In this document: one piece after another, positions 16,335 to 24,846 of the stretch
Numbering within the stretch: the stretch's first letter is position 1
How the letters are laid out: each line of letters begins with the position of its first letter
Source of the DNA: Dorea sp. AM10-31
GTDB taxonomy: Bacteria; Bacillota; Clostridia; Lachnospirales; Lachnospiraceae
Length of the DNA stretch: 64,000 nt
Direction of reading: 5' to 3'
NCBI RefSeq assembly: GCF_003435815.1
Contig: NZ_QTUV01000010.1
Span: 1 to 64,000 of the forward strand
The notes under the pieces: generated by a model
The model's input: only the letters and a program-made list of their open reading frames with translations
Told to the model about the DNA's origin: nothing
Databases searched by the model: none
Position numbers and translations under genes: made by a program

Positions 16335-17645
16335 TTACAGAATATCAATATATTCTCCTGCCAGCGCTTTATTCATACTGCGGACTGCGCAGAATTTTCC
16401 ACACATACTGCATGTATCGCTGTGGTCATCTTCCGGACTTCTGCTGTCACGGATTGCTCTTGCTGTATCAGGATCCAGTGCGCATGCATACTGTGCTTCC
16501 CAGTCAAGCTTTCTTCTCGCGTCACCCATCTTATCATCAATATCTCTTGCTCCTCTGACACCTTTGGCAATATCAGCCGCATGTGCTGCGATCTTGGAAG
16601 CAATGATTCCCTGTTTTACATCATCAACATTCGGAAGTGCCAGATGTTCTGCCGGTGTTACATAACAGAGGAATGCAGCTCCGTTCATAGCAGCCACAGC
16701 GCCACCGATAGCGGCAGTAATATGATCATATCCCGGTGCGATGTCTGTAACGAGAGGTCCTAATACATAGAACGGTGCTCCCATACAAATACTCTTCTGC
16801 ACCTGCATATTTGCTGCGACCTGATCAAGCGGCACATGTCCCGGTCCCTCTACCATAACCTGGACATTGTGATCCCATGCACGCTTTGTCAGTTCGCCAA
16901 GGCGTACCAGTTCTTCGATCTGGCATACATCCGTTGCGTCTGCCAGACATCCCGGTCTGCATGCATCTCCCAGAGAAATTGTAACATCATACTCTTCGCA
17001 GATGTCCAGGATCTCATCATAATATTCGTAGAACGGGTTTTCTTCTCCAGTCATGCACATCCACGCAAATACAAGACTTCCACCACGGCTTACAATGTTC
17101 ATTTTTCTCTTATGCTTTTTGATCTGCTCAATCGTTTTTCTTGTGATTCCGCAATGCAGCGTTACAAAATCTACCCCGTCTTCTGCATGCATACGGATAA
17201 CATCTACAAAATCTTTTGCTGATAAAGTAGCAAGGTCTCTCTGATAATGGATCACACTGTCATATACCGGAACTGTACCGATCATAACCGGACATTCACT
17301 TGTCAGTTTGCGGCGGAATGGCTGCGTATTTCCGTGGCTGGACAGATCCATGATCGCCTCTGCGCCAAGATTTACCGCACTCATGACCTTTTCCATCTCA
17401 ATGTCATAGTCTTTACAGTCTCTGGAAACGCCAAGATTGACATTAATCTTTGTACGGAGCATACTTCCTACCCCTTCCGGATCCAGACAGGTATGATTCT
17501 TGTTTGCACAGATCGCTACCTTTCCTTCAGCAACCAGTTTCTGTAATTCTTCTACTGTCATCTTTTCTTTTTCTGCAACTTTTTCCAGTTCTGGTGTAAC
17601 AATTCCCTTTCTTGCCGCATCCATCTGTGTTGTGTAATTTCTCAT
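16335..17645 (-). CDS. thiC: Phosphomethylpyrimidine synthase ThiC
   Basis: Radical-SAM enzyme that rearranges aminoimidazole ribotide to HMP-P for thiamine synthesis. The 436-aa product shows [39 protein letters not shown] and [10 protein letters not shown]. The cluster-binding Cys motif near the C terminus is CSMCGKFC, that is CX2CX3C, one residue shorter than the commonly cited CX2CX4C. The start at 17645 is preceded by AGGAGG; the longer frame up to 17732 runs into the leader repeat. It is controlled by a TPP riboswitch. Confidence 0.95.
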   Translation of the reverse strand: MRNYTTQMDAARKGIVTPELEKVAEKEKMTVEELQKLVAEGKVAICANKNHTCLDPEGVGSMLRTKINVNLGVSRDCKDYDIEMEKVMSAVNLGAEAIMDLSSHGNTQPFRRKLTSECPVMIGTVPVYDSVIHYQRDLATLSAKDFVDVIRMHAEDGVDFVTLHCGITRKTIEQIKKHKRKMNIVSRGGSLVFAWMCMTGEENPFYEYYDEILDICEEYDVTISLGDACRPGCLADATDVCQIEELVRLGELTKRAWDHNVQVMVEGPGHVPLDQVAANMQVQKSICMGAPFYVLGPLVTDIAPGYDHITAAIGGAVAAMNGAAFLCYVTPAEHLALPNVDDVKQGIIASKIAAHAADIAKGVRGARDIDDKMGDARRKLDWEAQYACALDPDTARAIRDSRSPEDDHSDTCSMCGKFCAVRSMNKALAGEYIDIL

Positions 17646-17677
17646 TGGATCATCCTCCTGTAAATAAAATCTTTTTT

Positions 17678-17733
17678 CTGCCATGTAAGCATGGCGCATT
17701 TTCCTATTCCATAAAAAAAACGCTTCTGCCACC
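17678..17733 (-). repeat. Intergenic palindromic repeat, copy A (thiC leader)
   Basis: GCCATG-TAAG-CATGGC (17680-17695) followed by GCATTTTCCT and, after a 2-base indel, CCATAA-A-rich sequence and GCTTCTG. The same order occurs at 32305-32357 with the stem changed to GTCATG-TAAG-CATGAC, a compensatory pair change. It lies between a terminator and the thiC ribosome-binding site. Confidence 0.7.
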
Positions 17734-17747
17734 GCAAAAAACGTTTT
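17713..17747 (-). terminator. Second terminator in the thiC leader
   Basis: AAAACGTTTTTTGC and GCAGAAGCGTTTT pair around GGTG with one bulged T and are followed by a T-run. It lies downstream of the riboswitch terminator, so two terminators in tandem precede thiC. Confidence 0.7.
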
Positions 17748-17756
17748 CGTATAAAA

Positions 17757-17776
17757 AGAGATGCGCAGGCATCTCT
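17757..17776 (-). terminator. TPP riboswitch expression-platform terminator
   Basis: AGAGATGCCTGCGCATCTCT followed by TTTTTAT, placed 14 nt after the aptamer on the minus strand. Confidence 0.85.
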
Positions 17777-17789
17777 TCTCTTCCGTAAT

Positions 17790-17880
17790 TCTTCCCTACG
17801 TTGGCATTATCCAAATCAGGTTATAGGTCGAAACAAATTATAGTTTCCTCTCAGCCAGCTTTGTACCAGCTCCCTGTAAC
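17790..17880 (-). promoter_or_regulatory. TPP riboswitch (thi box)
   Basis: The minus strand shows the TPP aptamer landmarks in order: GCTGGCTGAGAGG (P2/J2 region with CUGAGA), ACCTGATTTGGATAATGCCAACG (P4/P5 pyrophosphate side) and GTAGGGA closing P1. Transcription termination at the following hairpin when TPP is bound fits its place before thiC. Confidence 0.96.
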
Positions 17881-17897
17881 ATTAAATTGTATATTTA

Positions 17898-17926
17898 ATT
17901 ATAGTTTTGCTCTCTGTAAATGTCAA
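17898..17926 (-). promoter_or_regulatory. thiC promoter
   Basis: -35 TTGACA (17921-17926), 17-nt spacer, -10 TATAAT (17898-17903), immediately after the ABC-F stop codon and about 15 bp before the aptamer. Confidence 0.9.
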
Positions 17927-17927
17927 C

Positions 17928-19484
17928 CTAAAATATCTTCGTTGTCCATTTGCTCATGTCCCAGACTTCCTGCACGACATCTTTATAAAATTCCGGTTCA
18001 TGACAGATTAAAAGAATACTTCCGCGGTATTCCTGAAGTGCTTTTTTCAGTGCATCCTTGGCGTCTACGTCCAGATGATTGGTCGGCTCATCCAGAAGCA
18101 GAAAATTCGTGTCACGGTTGATCAGTTTACAAAGACGGACTTTCGCCTGTTCTCCACCACTCAGAACACGGACCTGACTTTCGATATGCTTTGTCGTAAG
18201 CCCGCATTTTGCAAGCGCAGAACGCACTTCATACTGTGTAAAAGACGGAAATTCTTCCCATAACTCTTCGATACAGGTATTTTTATTCTCCCCTTTTACT
18301 TCCTGCTCAAAATATCCAAGTTCCAGATTCTCTCCCAGTTCACATTCCCCTTTCAGAGAAGGAAGCAGTCCGAGAATACTTTTAAGAAGTGTTGTCTTTC
18401 CAATTCCGTTCGTTCCGACAAGAGCAATTTTCTGTCCCCGTTCCATCGAAAAATTCAGTTTTTTCGATAATGGTTCATCATAACCGATCACAAGATCTTT
18501 TGTCTCAAAAAGCATTTTTCCCGGCGTGCGTCCATAACGGAAATGAAATTCCGGCTTCGGCTTTTCTGCCGCAAGCTCGATCACATCCATTTTATCCAGT
18601 TTTTTCTGTCTGGACATTGCCATATTTCTTGTCGATACACGCGCTTTATTCCGTGCCACAAAATCTTTCAACTCACTAATCTCCTGCTGCTGTCTGCGGT
18701 ATGCTGCTTCCAGCTGTGCCTTCTTTACTGCATAAACTTCCTGAAAATGGTCATAATCGCCCACATAACGGTTCAGTTCCTGATTTTCCATATGATAAAT
18801 AATATTCACCACATCATTGAGAAATGGGATATCGTGCGAGATCAGTATAAATGCATTTTCATATTCCTGCAAATAGCGTTTCAGCCATGCAATATGTTCT
18901 TCATCGAGATAATTAGTTGGCTCATCCAGAAGCAGAATGTCTGGTTTCTCCAGCAATAATTTTGCCAGCAGAACTTTGGTGCGCTGCCCGCCACTTAAGT
19001 CTGTAACATCACGGTCTAATCCAAGATCCAGAAGTCCCAGCGCTCTTGCCACTTCTTCTACCTTTGCATCAATTGTATAAAAATCATGCAAAGTCAGCTC
19101 ATCCTGAATTGTTCCAAGTTCTTCCATTAATTCTGCCATCTGTGCATCATCTGCTGTGCCAAGCAGATCGCATATCTCATTCATGCGGATTTCTTTCTGC
19201 AGAAGACTGTCAAATGCAGATTTTAGAACTTCCCGGATTGTCATGCCTTTTTTCAGCACCGCATGCTGATCCAGATATCCTGCATGTACGTTTTTCGACC
19301 ATTCTACTTTTCCTTCATCCGGCGTCAGTTTTCCAGTCACAATGTTCATGAATGTAGACTTTCCTTCTCCATTGGCTCCTACCAGCCCGATATGTTCACC
19401 TTTTAATAACCGAAAAGAAACATCTGAGAAAATGGCTCTGTCTCCAAAGCCATGTGTCAGATGTTCCACGTTTAATATACTCAT
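17928..19484 (-). CDS. ABC-F family ATPase
   Basis: A 518-aa soluble protein with two ABC ATPase domains and no membrane part: Walker A GANGEGKST (about residue 37) and GTNGIGKTT (about residue 335), signatures LSGGQRTKV and LSGGEQAKV, Walker B LLLDEPTNYLD and LLLDEPTNHLD. The linker between domains (about residues 230-300) is charged and helical. ABC-F proteins act on the ribosome, in translation control or antibiotic protection. No resistance subtype can be assigned. The start at 19484 has AGGAG upstream; upstream frame extension overlaps the preceding small gene. Confidence 0.93.
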   Translation of the reverse strand: MSILNVEHLTHGFGDRAIFSDVSFRLLKGEHIGLVGANGEGKSTFMNIVTGKLTPDEGKVEWSKNVHAGYLDQHAVLKKGMTIREVLKSAFDSLLQKEIRMNEICDLLGTADDAQMAELMEELGTIQDELTLHDFYTIDAKVEEVARALGLLDLGLDRDVTDLSGGQRTKVLLAKLLLEKPDILLLDEPTNYLDEEHIAWLKRYLQEYENAFILISHDIPFLNDVVNIIYHMENQELNRYVGDYDHFQEVYAVKKAQLEAAYRRQQQEISELKDFVARNKARVSTRNMAMSRQKKLDKMDVIELAAEKPKPEFHFRYGRTPGKMLFETKDLVIGYDEPLSKKLNFSMERGQKIALVGTNGIGKTTLLKSILGLLPSLKGECELGENLELGYFEQEVKGENKNTCIEELWEEFPSFTQYEVRSALAKCGLTTKHIESQVRVLSGGEQAKVRLCKLINRDTNFLLLDEPTNHLDVDAKDALKKALQEYRGSILLICHEPEFYKDVVQEVWDMSKWTTKIF

Positions 19485-19494
19485 AGAAAATCTC

Positions 19495-19704
19495 CTACCC
19501 CTCCAGCAGCATTGCAATCGCTGCCGGGTCTTCCTCAGCCGAAGCCTGCACGCACAGCAGTACGTCCTGGACATACGACTGTGCGAAATCAAGCGAGCCG
19601 GCAATTTCTATTATTGTTTTGCCTTCTTTATATAATGCAAGAATCTGTTCGATTTCTTTTATCTTCTCTCTGAGTGTTTCATCAGCAATAGATGGATGTT
19701 CCAT
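19495..19704 (-). CDS. Small predicted HTH protein
   Basis: A 69-aa protein starting MEHPSIADETLREKIKEIEQ. The middle, YKEGKTIIEIAGSLDFAQSYVQDVL, has the spacing of a helix-turn-helix. I do not recognise a named family. The start is supported by AGGAG at the end of aspS, 7 bp upstream, and the gene lies 10 bp before ABC-F, so it looks cotranscribed and translated. The function is unknown; it could be a regulator or a partner of one of its neighbours. Confidence 0.6.
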   Translation of the reverse strand: MEHPSIADETLREKIKEIEQILALYKEGKTIIEIAGSLDFAQSYVQDVLLCVQASAEEDPAAIAMLLEG

Positions 19705-19711
19705 ATACTCT

Positions 19712-21511
19712 CTACTCCTGTTCCTGGGCATTTTCTTCCACTTCAAGTCCCAGCTCATCTAACTGCTTTGCATCAACCGGTGACGGAGCTTCTGTCATAA
19801 GATCAGATGCGTCTTTTACTTTCGGAAATGCGATCACATCACGGATGCTGTCCTGCTTTGCCATAAGCATAACAAGACGATCCAGTCCGTATGCCAGTCC
19901 TGCGTGCGGCGGAACTCCGTATTTGAATGCTTCAAGCAGGAATCCAAACTGCTCTTGTGCCTGCTCCGGTGTGAACCCGAGAACTTCAAACATCTTGCTC
20001 TGAATATCCTGATTGAAGATACGTACACTTCCTCCACCGATCTCGTTACCGTTCAGCACAATATCATATGCCTTTGCACGAACTCTTCCCGGATCACTGT
20101 CAATATACTGAAGATCTTCTTCCATCGGCATAGTAAATGGATGATGCATCGCTGTAAAGCGATTCTGTTCATCGTTCCACTCAAGTAATGGGAACTCTGT
20201 TACCCAGAGGAATTTGTACTCATTCTTATCCAACAATTCCATCTGACGGGCAAGTTCCAGACGCAGTGCACCAAGAACATCCCATACAACTTTATTTTTA
20301 TCTGCTGCAAACAGAAGTAAGTCTCCATTCTCTCCACCCATTGCCTGGATCAAAGAAGCCTGCTGCTCTTCTGTCATAAATTTGGCGAATGAGGATTTTA
20401 CAGTTCCATCTTCGTGGATTGCAATATATGCAAGTCCTTTTGCGCCATAGTCTTTTGCAAAATCAACCAGTTTGTCAATTTTCTTTCTTGCCATGCTACC
20501 CTGTCCTTTGGCGTTGATGCCACGGACAGTTCCGCCATTTTCAATCGCACTTTTAAACACAACGAAATCAAAGTCTTTTACAACTTCTGTTACGTTCTGA
20601 AGTTCCATTCCGAAACGGATATCCGGCTTATCAGAACCGAAACGATCCATTGCTTCCTGCCATGTCATTCTCTGAATCGGCAGTGATACTTCAACACCAA
20701 GAACTTCTTTAAATAATTTTGCGAGAAGACGTTCATTTACTTCAATTACATCATCTACGTCAACAAAAGAAAGCTCCATATCAATTTGTGTAAATTCCGG
20801 CTGACGGTCTGCTCTTAAGTCCTCATCACGGAAACATTTTGCAATCTGGAAATAACGGTCACATCCGGAACACATCAAAAGCTGTTTGAAAAGCTGTGGT
20901 GACTGCGGGAGTGCATAAAAATGTCCCTGATGCACACGGCTTGGTACAAGATAATCTCTTGCTCCTTCCGGTGTACTCTTGATCAGGATCGGAGTCTCAA
21001 TCTCCATAAATCCTTCTTCTGCGAGAAACTGACGGGTTAATGTCGCAACTTTGCTTCGCATCATCAGGTTCCTCTGCATATCCGGTCTTCTCAGATCCAG
21101 ATATCTGTATTTCAGACGAATCTCTTCTTTTGTCTTTGAATTTTCTTCAATCTGGAACGGTGGTGTCTCAGACTCGGAAAGTACACGTAATTCTTCCGGA
21201 ATGATCTCAATCTCTCCGGTTGCCAGATTTTTATTAACTGCGCCGGAACGTTTTTCCACTTTACCTACAACAGCTACTACATATTCCGAACGAAGCTTCG
21301 CGGCCTTTTCGATCAGCGCTGCATCCGTCTTGCCTTCTTCGCATACAACCTGAATGATTCCGGAACGGTCTCTGACGTCAATAAATACGAGACCTCCTTT
21401 GTTACGGTTTTTCTGTACCCAGCCCATGATTGTCACAGTTTCACCTGCATTCGCTGCAGATAACTCGGCACATCTATGAGTTCTTTTTAATCCCTGCATT
21501 GATTCTGCCAT
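19712..21511 (-). CDS. aspS: Aspartyl-tRNA synthetase
   Basis: Charges tRNA-Asp. The 599-aa bacterial-type class II enzyme has an N-terminal OB anticodon-binding domain (about residues 15-110, VTIMGWVQKNRNKGG), the class II core with FLVPSR-type motif 2 (FRDEDLRADRQPEFTQID), an inserted GAD domain in the middle, and motif 3 GLAYGLDRLVMLM near residue 540. Full length. AAGGAG lies 7 bases before the start. It follows hisS by 27 bp, the common hisS-aspS pair. Confidence 0.97.
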   Translation of the reverse strand: MAESMQGLKRTHRCAELSAANAGETVTIMGWVQKNRNKGGLVFIDVRDRSGIIQVVCEEGKTDAALIEKAAKLRSEYVVAVVGKVEKRSGAVNKNLATGEIEIIPEELRVLSESETPPFQIEENSKTKEEIRLKYRYLDLRRPDMQRNLMMRSKVATLTRQFLAEEGFMEIETPILIKSTPEGARDYLVPSRVHQGHFYALPQSPQLFKQLLMCSGCDRYFQIAKCFRDEDLRADRQPEFTQIDMELSFVDVDDVIEVNERLLAKLFKEVLGVEVSLPIQRMTWQEAMDRFGSDKPDIRFGMELQNVTEVVKDFDFVVFKSAIENGGTVRGINAKGQGSMARKKIDKLVDFAKDYGAKGLAYIAIHEDGTVKSSFAKFMTEEQQASLIQAMGGENGDLLLFAADKNKVVWDVLGALRLELARQMELLDKNEYKFLWVTEFPLLEWNDEQNRFTAMHHPFTMPMEEDLQYIDSDPGRVRAKAYDIVLNGNEIGGGSVRIFNQDIQSKMFEVLGFTPEQAQEQFGFLLEAFKYGVPPHAGLAYGLDRLVMLMAKQDSIRDVIAFPKVKDASDLMTEAPSPVDAKQLDELGLEVEENAQEQE

Positions 21512-21538
21512 GATCCTTCTCCTTTTCTTCTCTATATT

Positions 21539-22795
21539 CTACAGACGGTCTGCGTAGCAGTCTACAATATCTGCATAGCCTTCCCCTGTAAGTTGTTCTT
21601 TCTGGAACTTCTTGTTTTTCTTCATATTGACGATCAGTACCTGTTTTCCTTCTTCTCTGTCTTTTTTCGCCATTGCAAGTACTTTTAACATACTTTCTTT
21701 TGGAAGCTTCTTCTCCAGAAGGTATGCCTTTTTCTCTTTTGCTGCCGGAACTTTGTATCCATTTTCCAGAAGCAGCATAACGATTCTCTCAAATCCGATA
21801 GAGAATCCGCATGCCGGCGTATCCTGTCCGGTAAATTTACCGATCATCCTATCGTATCTTCCGCCACCTGCTACGGAACCTCCGAAGTCATCCATTGTTA
21901 CTTCAAAGATTGTTCCTGTATAATAAGACTGTCCACGCACCAGTGTCGGTGTAAATTTCAGATTAAATTCGCACTCTTTTGCCTCTTCCACACTTGACAT
22001 GATCAGTTCCATACTCTGTGCAGTCTCCTCCGGCAGATATTCTCCTAACTTTTCTTTCAGATAATGGATTCCTGTTACATCTGCGCTTACTTCATCAAAA
22101 AGTTTCAGATATGTCTCTACGTTTTCTTTTGCATAGCCCATCTCGATCAGCTCATTTTCTACACCTTCTGCACCGATCTTGTCCATCTTATCTAAAATAA
22201 TGAAAACTTCATCGTAATCTTCCTCTTTGAATCCGCTGTATGCAGCCATTGCTCTTAAAATTCCACGATCATTGATACAAACTGTAAAATTCTTGAAATC
22301 CAGCTTGCCAAGCATTGCTGTTGTCGCAAGGATCAACTCGATCTCTGCCAGTGCAGATGCTTCACCTAAAATATCAATATCACACTGCATAAACTGACGA
22401 AAACGTCCTTTCTGCGGACGGTCAGCTCTCCATACATTACCAATCTGCAGCGCCTTGAAAGGTGCCGGAAGCTCATTGGAATGGTTAGCATAATATCTTG
22501 CAAGCGGAACTGTCAGATCATAACGCAGACCTCCGTCTGCCAGATCATTTTCCTCTTTTGCCTGATCAATCTTTAACTTCTCGCCTCTCTTCATAATCTT
22601 GAAGATCAGCTTCTCATTATCTCCGCCCTGCTTGCTGCACAGATTTTCAATATGCTCTACACATGGTGTCTCCATTGACGTAAATCCAAAACTCTTGTAA
22701 GTTTTTTTAATAAGACCGATCAGATAATCACGGATCTCCATCTCTGCAGGAAGGATGTCCTTCATGCCGGTAACCGGTTTCTTCTTTAATGCCAT
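21539..22795 (-). CDS. hisS: Histidyl-tRNA synthetase
   Basis: Charges tRNA-His. The 418-aa class II enzyme shows motif 1 (GFTSMETPCVEH), motif 2 (RADRPQKGRFRQFMQCDIDILG), the HisA-type LVRGQSYYTGTIFEV motif and GGRYD, and an anticodon-binding C terminus. I chose the second Met (22795) because GGAG lies 7 bases before it; the first Met is one base from that site. The start overlaps the hemZ end by 10 bp, which suggests translational coupling. Confidence 0.96.
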   Translation of the reverse strand: MALKKKPVTGMKDILPAEMEIRDYLIGLIKKTYKSFGFTSMETPCVEHIENLCSKQGGDNEKLIFKIMKRGEKLKIDQAKEENDLADGGLRYDLTVPLARYYANHSNELPAPFKALQIGNVWRADRPQKGRFRQFMQCDIDILGEASALAEIELILATTAMLGKLDFKNFTVCINDRGILRAMAAYSGFKEEDYDEVFIILDKMDKIGAEGVENELIEMGYAKENVETYLKLFDEVSADVTGIHYLKEKLGEYLPEETAQSMELIMSSVEEAKECEFNLKFTPTLVRGQSYYTGTIFEVTMDDFGGSVAGGGRYDRMIGKFTGQDTPACGFSIGFERIVMLLLENGYKVPAAKEKKAYLLEKKLPKESMLKVLAMAKKDREEGKQVLIVNMKKNKKFQKEQLTGEGYADIVDCYADRL

Positions 22796-24198
22796 AGCCA
22801 TTCTCCTTTTCGTTCTATCATTTCATCAATCCTCTGGATATACGCGTCGATTGCTTTTACATTCTCCAGCCGAATCAGATTTGTTTCTTTTTTCTTTTTG
22901 CTGCCCTGTACCGGCACCGGGTTCTTTAATACGATCTTCGTCGATGCGCCTGCACCTGCAGCGATAATGGATTGTTTTTCTTCCATAATAAGTATATTGT
23001 AAATTCCGGCTTTGTCAACCTTTGCATAACCTACATTTTCAAAATTTCCGGCAATATTCTTCTGCCGGTACAAATAATATGGCAAAAGTCCCATCTCTTT
23101 TGCCACGCGTCTTGCTTCATCTACCATCTCTTTTGTATCTGGGCCGACAGAAGGTTTTTCATCAGACCGTCCCATCTTTGCAGCACGCTTGATTGCAAGA
23201 GAATGTACTGTCAGGCTGTCCGGTTCCAGTTCTTTAATCTGTGAAAGCGTATCTTCCATATCCGCAAGTGTCTCACCCGGAAGTCCTGCGATCAAATCCA
23301 TATTAATATTGTCAAATCCAAGACTTCTTGCCGTATGATATGCATCACGGATCTGTGAAACAGTATGTTTTCTGCCAATCAGATCCAGCGTTTTCTGCTG
23401 CATTGTCTGTGGATTAATAGAAATCCTGCTGATTCCATGCTCCGCAATTACCTGTAGCTTTTCCGGTGTAATACTATCCGGTCTGCCAGCCTCTACGGTA
23501 TATTCCAGAAGATACTCTCTTGAAAAATATGTATCGATACAGTCTAACAGTCTCTTCAACTGTCCGGCAGTTAGTGTAGTCGGTGTACCTCCGCCAATAT
23601 AAATCGTATTTAATTTCTTCTCCACGGATACCTTTCCGATGTAAGCAAGTTCTTTGCACAGTGCATCTAAATATGCTTCCACACTGTCTTTCCAGTCAAA
23701 CAGTGCGCCTGAGCTAAAGGAACAGTAGCTACAGACACTTGGGCAAAATGGAATTCCGACATACAGACTGTATCCATTTTCATAATCCAGTCTGTCAAGT
23801 AATTCTTTCTCCCGGTTTGCGATTTCCCATGCAAGAATAGTTTTCTCTTCACTCGCCAAATTTTCTTTTTGAAACCACTGGACAAAAGCGCTTTTATCCA
23901 TTCCTTCCTCCAGTTTTTTCATAGCGATTTTTGTCGGACGCACTCCGGTAAGGACACCCCACGCAAGGGAACGTCCGGTTATTTCTTTCAGTTTTCTGTA
24001 TAATGCACGATCAAGTTCCTTCTTTGTCAGTTCTTTTTCTCTGGAAATGGCAAGCCTGCTTCCATCCGGGAGAACCGCCTCTACATAATTAGAGGCTTTT
24101 TCGTCCACCCGGGCCACCATGTTCCCGGCTGGATAAAAAGCCTTCATAATATGATACGCATTATACGTGTATGATTCGTTACAACATATAATTTCCAT
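22786..24198 (-). CDS. hemZ: HemZ-like radical SAM coproporphyrinogen oxidase
   Basis: Radical SAM protein of the HemN/HemZ group, normally credited with oxygen-independent coproporphyrinogen III oxidation. The roughly 470-aa product has a 150-residue N-terminal extension typical of HemZ, the cluster motif CPSVCSYC (about residue 170, CX3CX2C), GGGTPTTL and NMDLIAGLPGET. No other heme genes are nearby, so true porphyrin activity is not proven. The start at 24198 has GGGAG 8 bases upstream. It sits between an MBL hydrolase and hisS in a long operon. Confidence 0.85.
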   Translation of the reverse strand: MEIICCNESYTYNAYHIMKAFYPAGNMVARVDEKASNYVEAVLPDGSRLAISREKELTKKELDRALYRKLKEITGRSLAWGVLTGVRPTKIAMKKLEEGMDKSAFVQWFQKENLASEEKTILAWEIANREKELLDRLDYENGYSLYVGIPFCPSVCSYCSFSSGALFDWKDSVEAYLDALCKELAYIGKVSVEKKLNTIYIGGGTPTTLTAGQLKRLLDCIDTYFSREYLLEYTVEAGRPDSITPEKLQVIAEHGISRISINPQTMQQKTLDLIGRKHTVSQIRDAYHTARSLGFDNINMDLIAGLPGETLADMEDTLSQIKELEPDSLTVHSLAIKRAAKMGRSDEKPSVGPDTKEMVDEARRVAKEMGLLPYYLYRQKNIAGNFENVGYAKVDKAGIYNILIMEEKQSIIAAGAGASTKIVLKNPVPVQGSKKKKETNLIRLENVKAIDAYIQRIDEMIERKGEWLWH

Positions 24199-24218
24199 CA
24201 TCTTTTCTCCCATCCATC

Positions 24219-24839
24219 TTACACATATGGATTGTGTGTTTTCTCATGTCCGATCATCGTCTCTCCCATATGACCCGGGTACACATGTGTCTCATCCGGT
24301 AAAAGGAATAATTTTTCTCTTACAGAACGGACGATCGCCGATGTGCTGCTGTTTTCAAAATCTGTACGTCCGACAGAATTCTGGAATAGCGTATCACCGC
24401 TGAACAGCACATTCTCAGATTCTACATAGTAACAGCAACATCCCATCGTATGACCCGGTGTGTGGAGCACCCGGAAATCATATCCGGCAAATGTAAGAAC
24501 GTCTCCGTCCTTCACAGTCTTCGCTCCGGCAAATGTATAACCATTGGTATAAGTCAATGACTGGTTCAGTCTTGCATCCGTCAAAAGATCCGCATCATGT
24601 TCTTCTACATAGACAGGAACATCATAAACTTTCTTAAAATCATCAATCCCCATTATATGGTCAAAATGTGCATGTGTCAGCAGAATTGCTTCCACCGTAA
24701 TATTCTCTTCTTCGATATAATTCTTCAGAGCTCGCGGAAAAGCAGCCAGATCAATAATGACCGCATGCTTTGTCTCTTCATTTATCACAAGATAACAATT
24801 CGTGCTGATAATACCTGTTACAAATTTTTCTATTTTCAT
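24219..24839 (-). CDS. MBL-fold metallo-hydrolase
   Basis: A 206-aa metallo-beta-lactamase-fold hydrolase of the glyoxalase II-like (YqgX/GloB-like) group. The metal ligands are in THAHFDHIMG (HxHxDH, about residue 56), HTPGHTMGCC and FSGDTLF, with a final His in GHMGET. The substrate is unknown; hydrolysis of thioesters is usual for the group. The ATG at 24839 lies 7 bp after the rel stop with a weak GGGG ribosome-binding site; an earlier ATG at 24866 would overlap rel. Confidence 0.88.
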   Translation of the reverse strand: MKIEKFVTGIISTNCYLVINEETKHAVIIDLAAFPRALKNYIEEENITVEAILLTHAHFDHIMGIDDFKKVYDVPVYVEEHDADLLTDARLNQSLTYTNGYTFAGAKTVKDGDVLTFAGYDFRVLHTPGHTMGCCCYYVESENVLFSGDTLFQNSVGRTDFENSSTSAIVRSVREKLFLLPDETHVYPGHMGETMIGHEKTHNPYV

Positions 24840-24846
24840 TCCAGTT

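Noticed and set aside
16200..16763. A 187-codon plus-strand frame
   Set aside because: Most of it is antisense to thiC and it contains the bidirectional terminator.
17646..17732. Longer start for thiC
   Set aside because: The extension reads through repeat copy A and its hairpin and would place the ribosome-binding site inside the gene.
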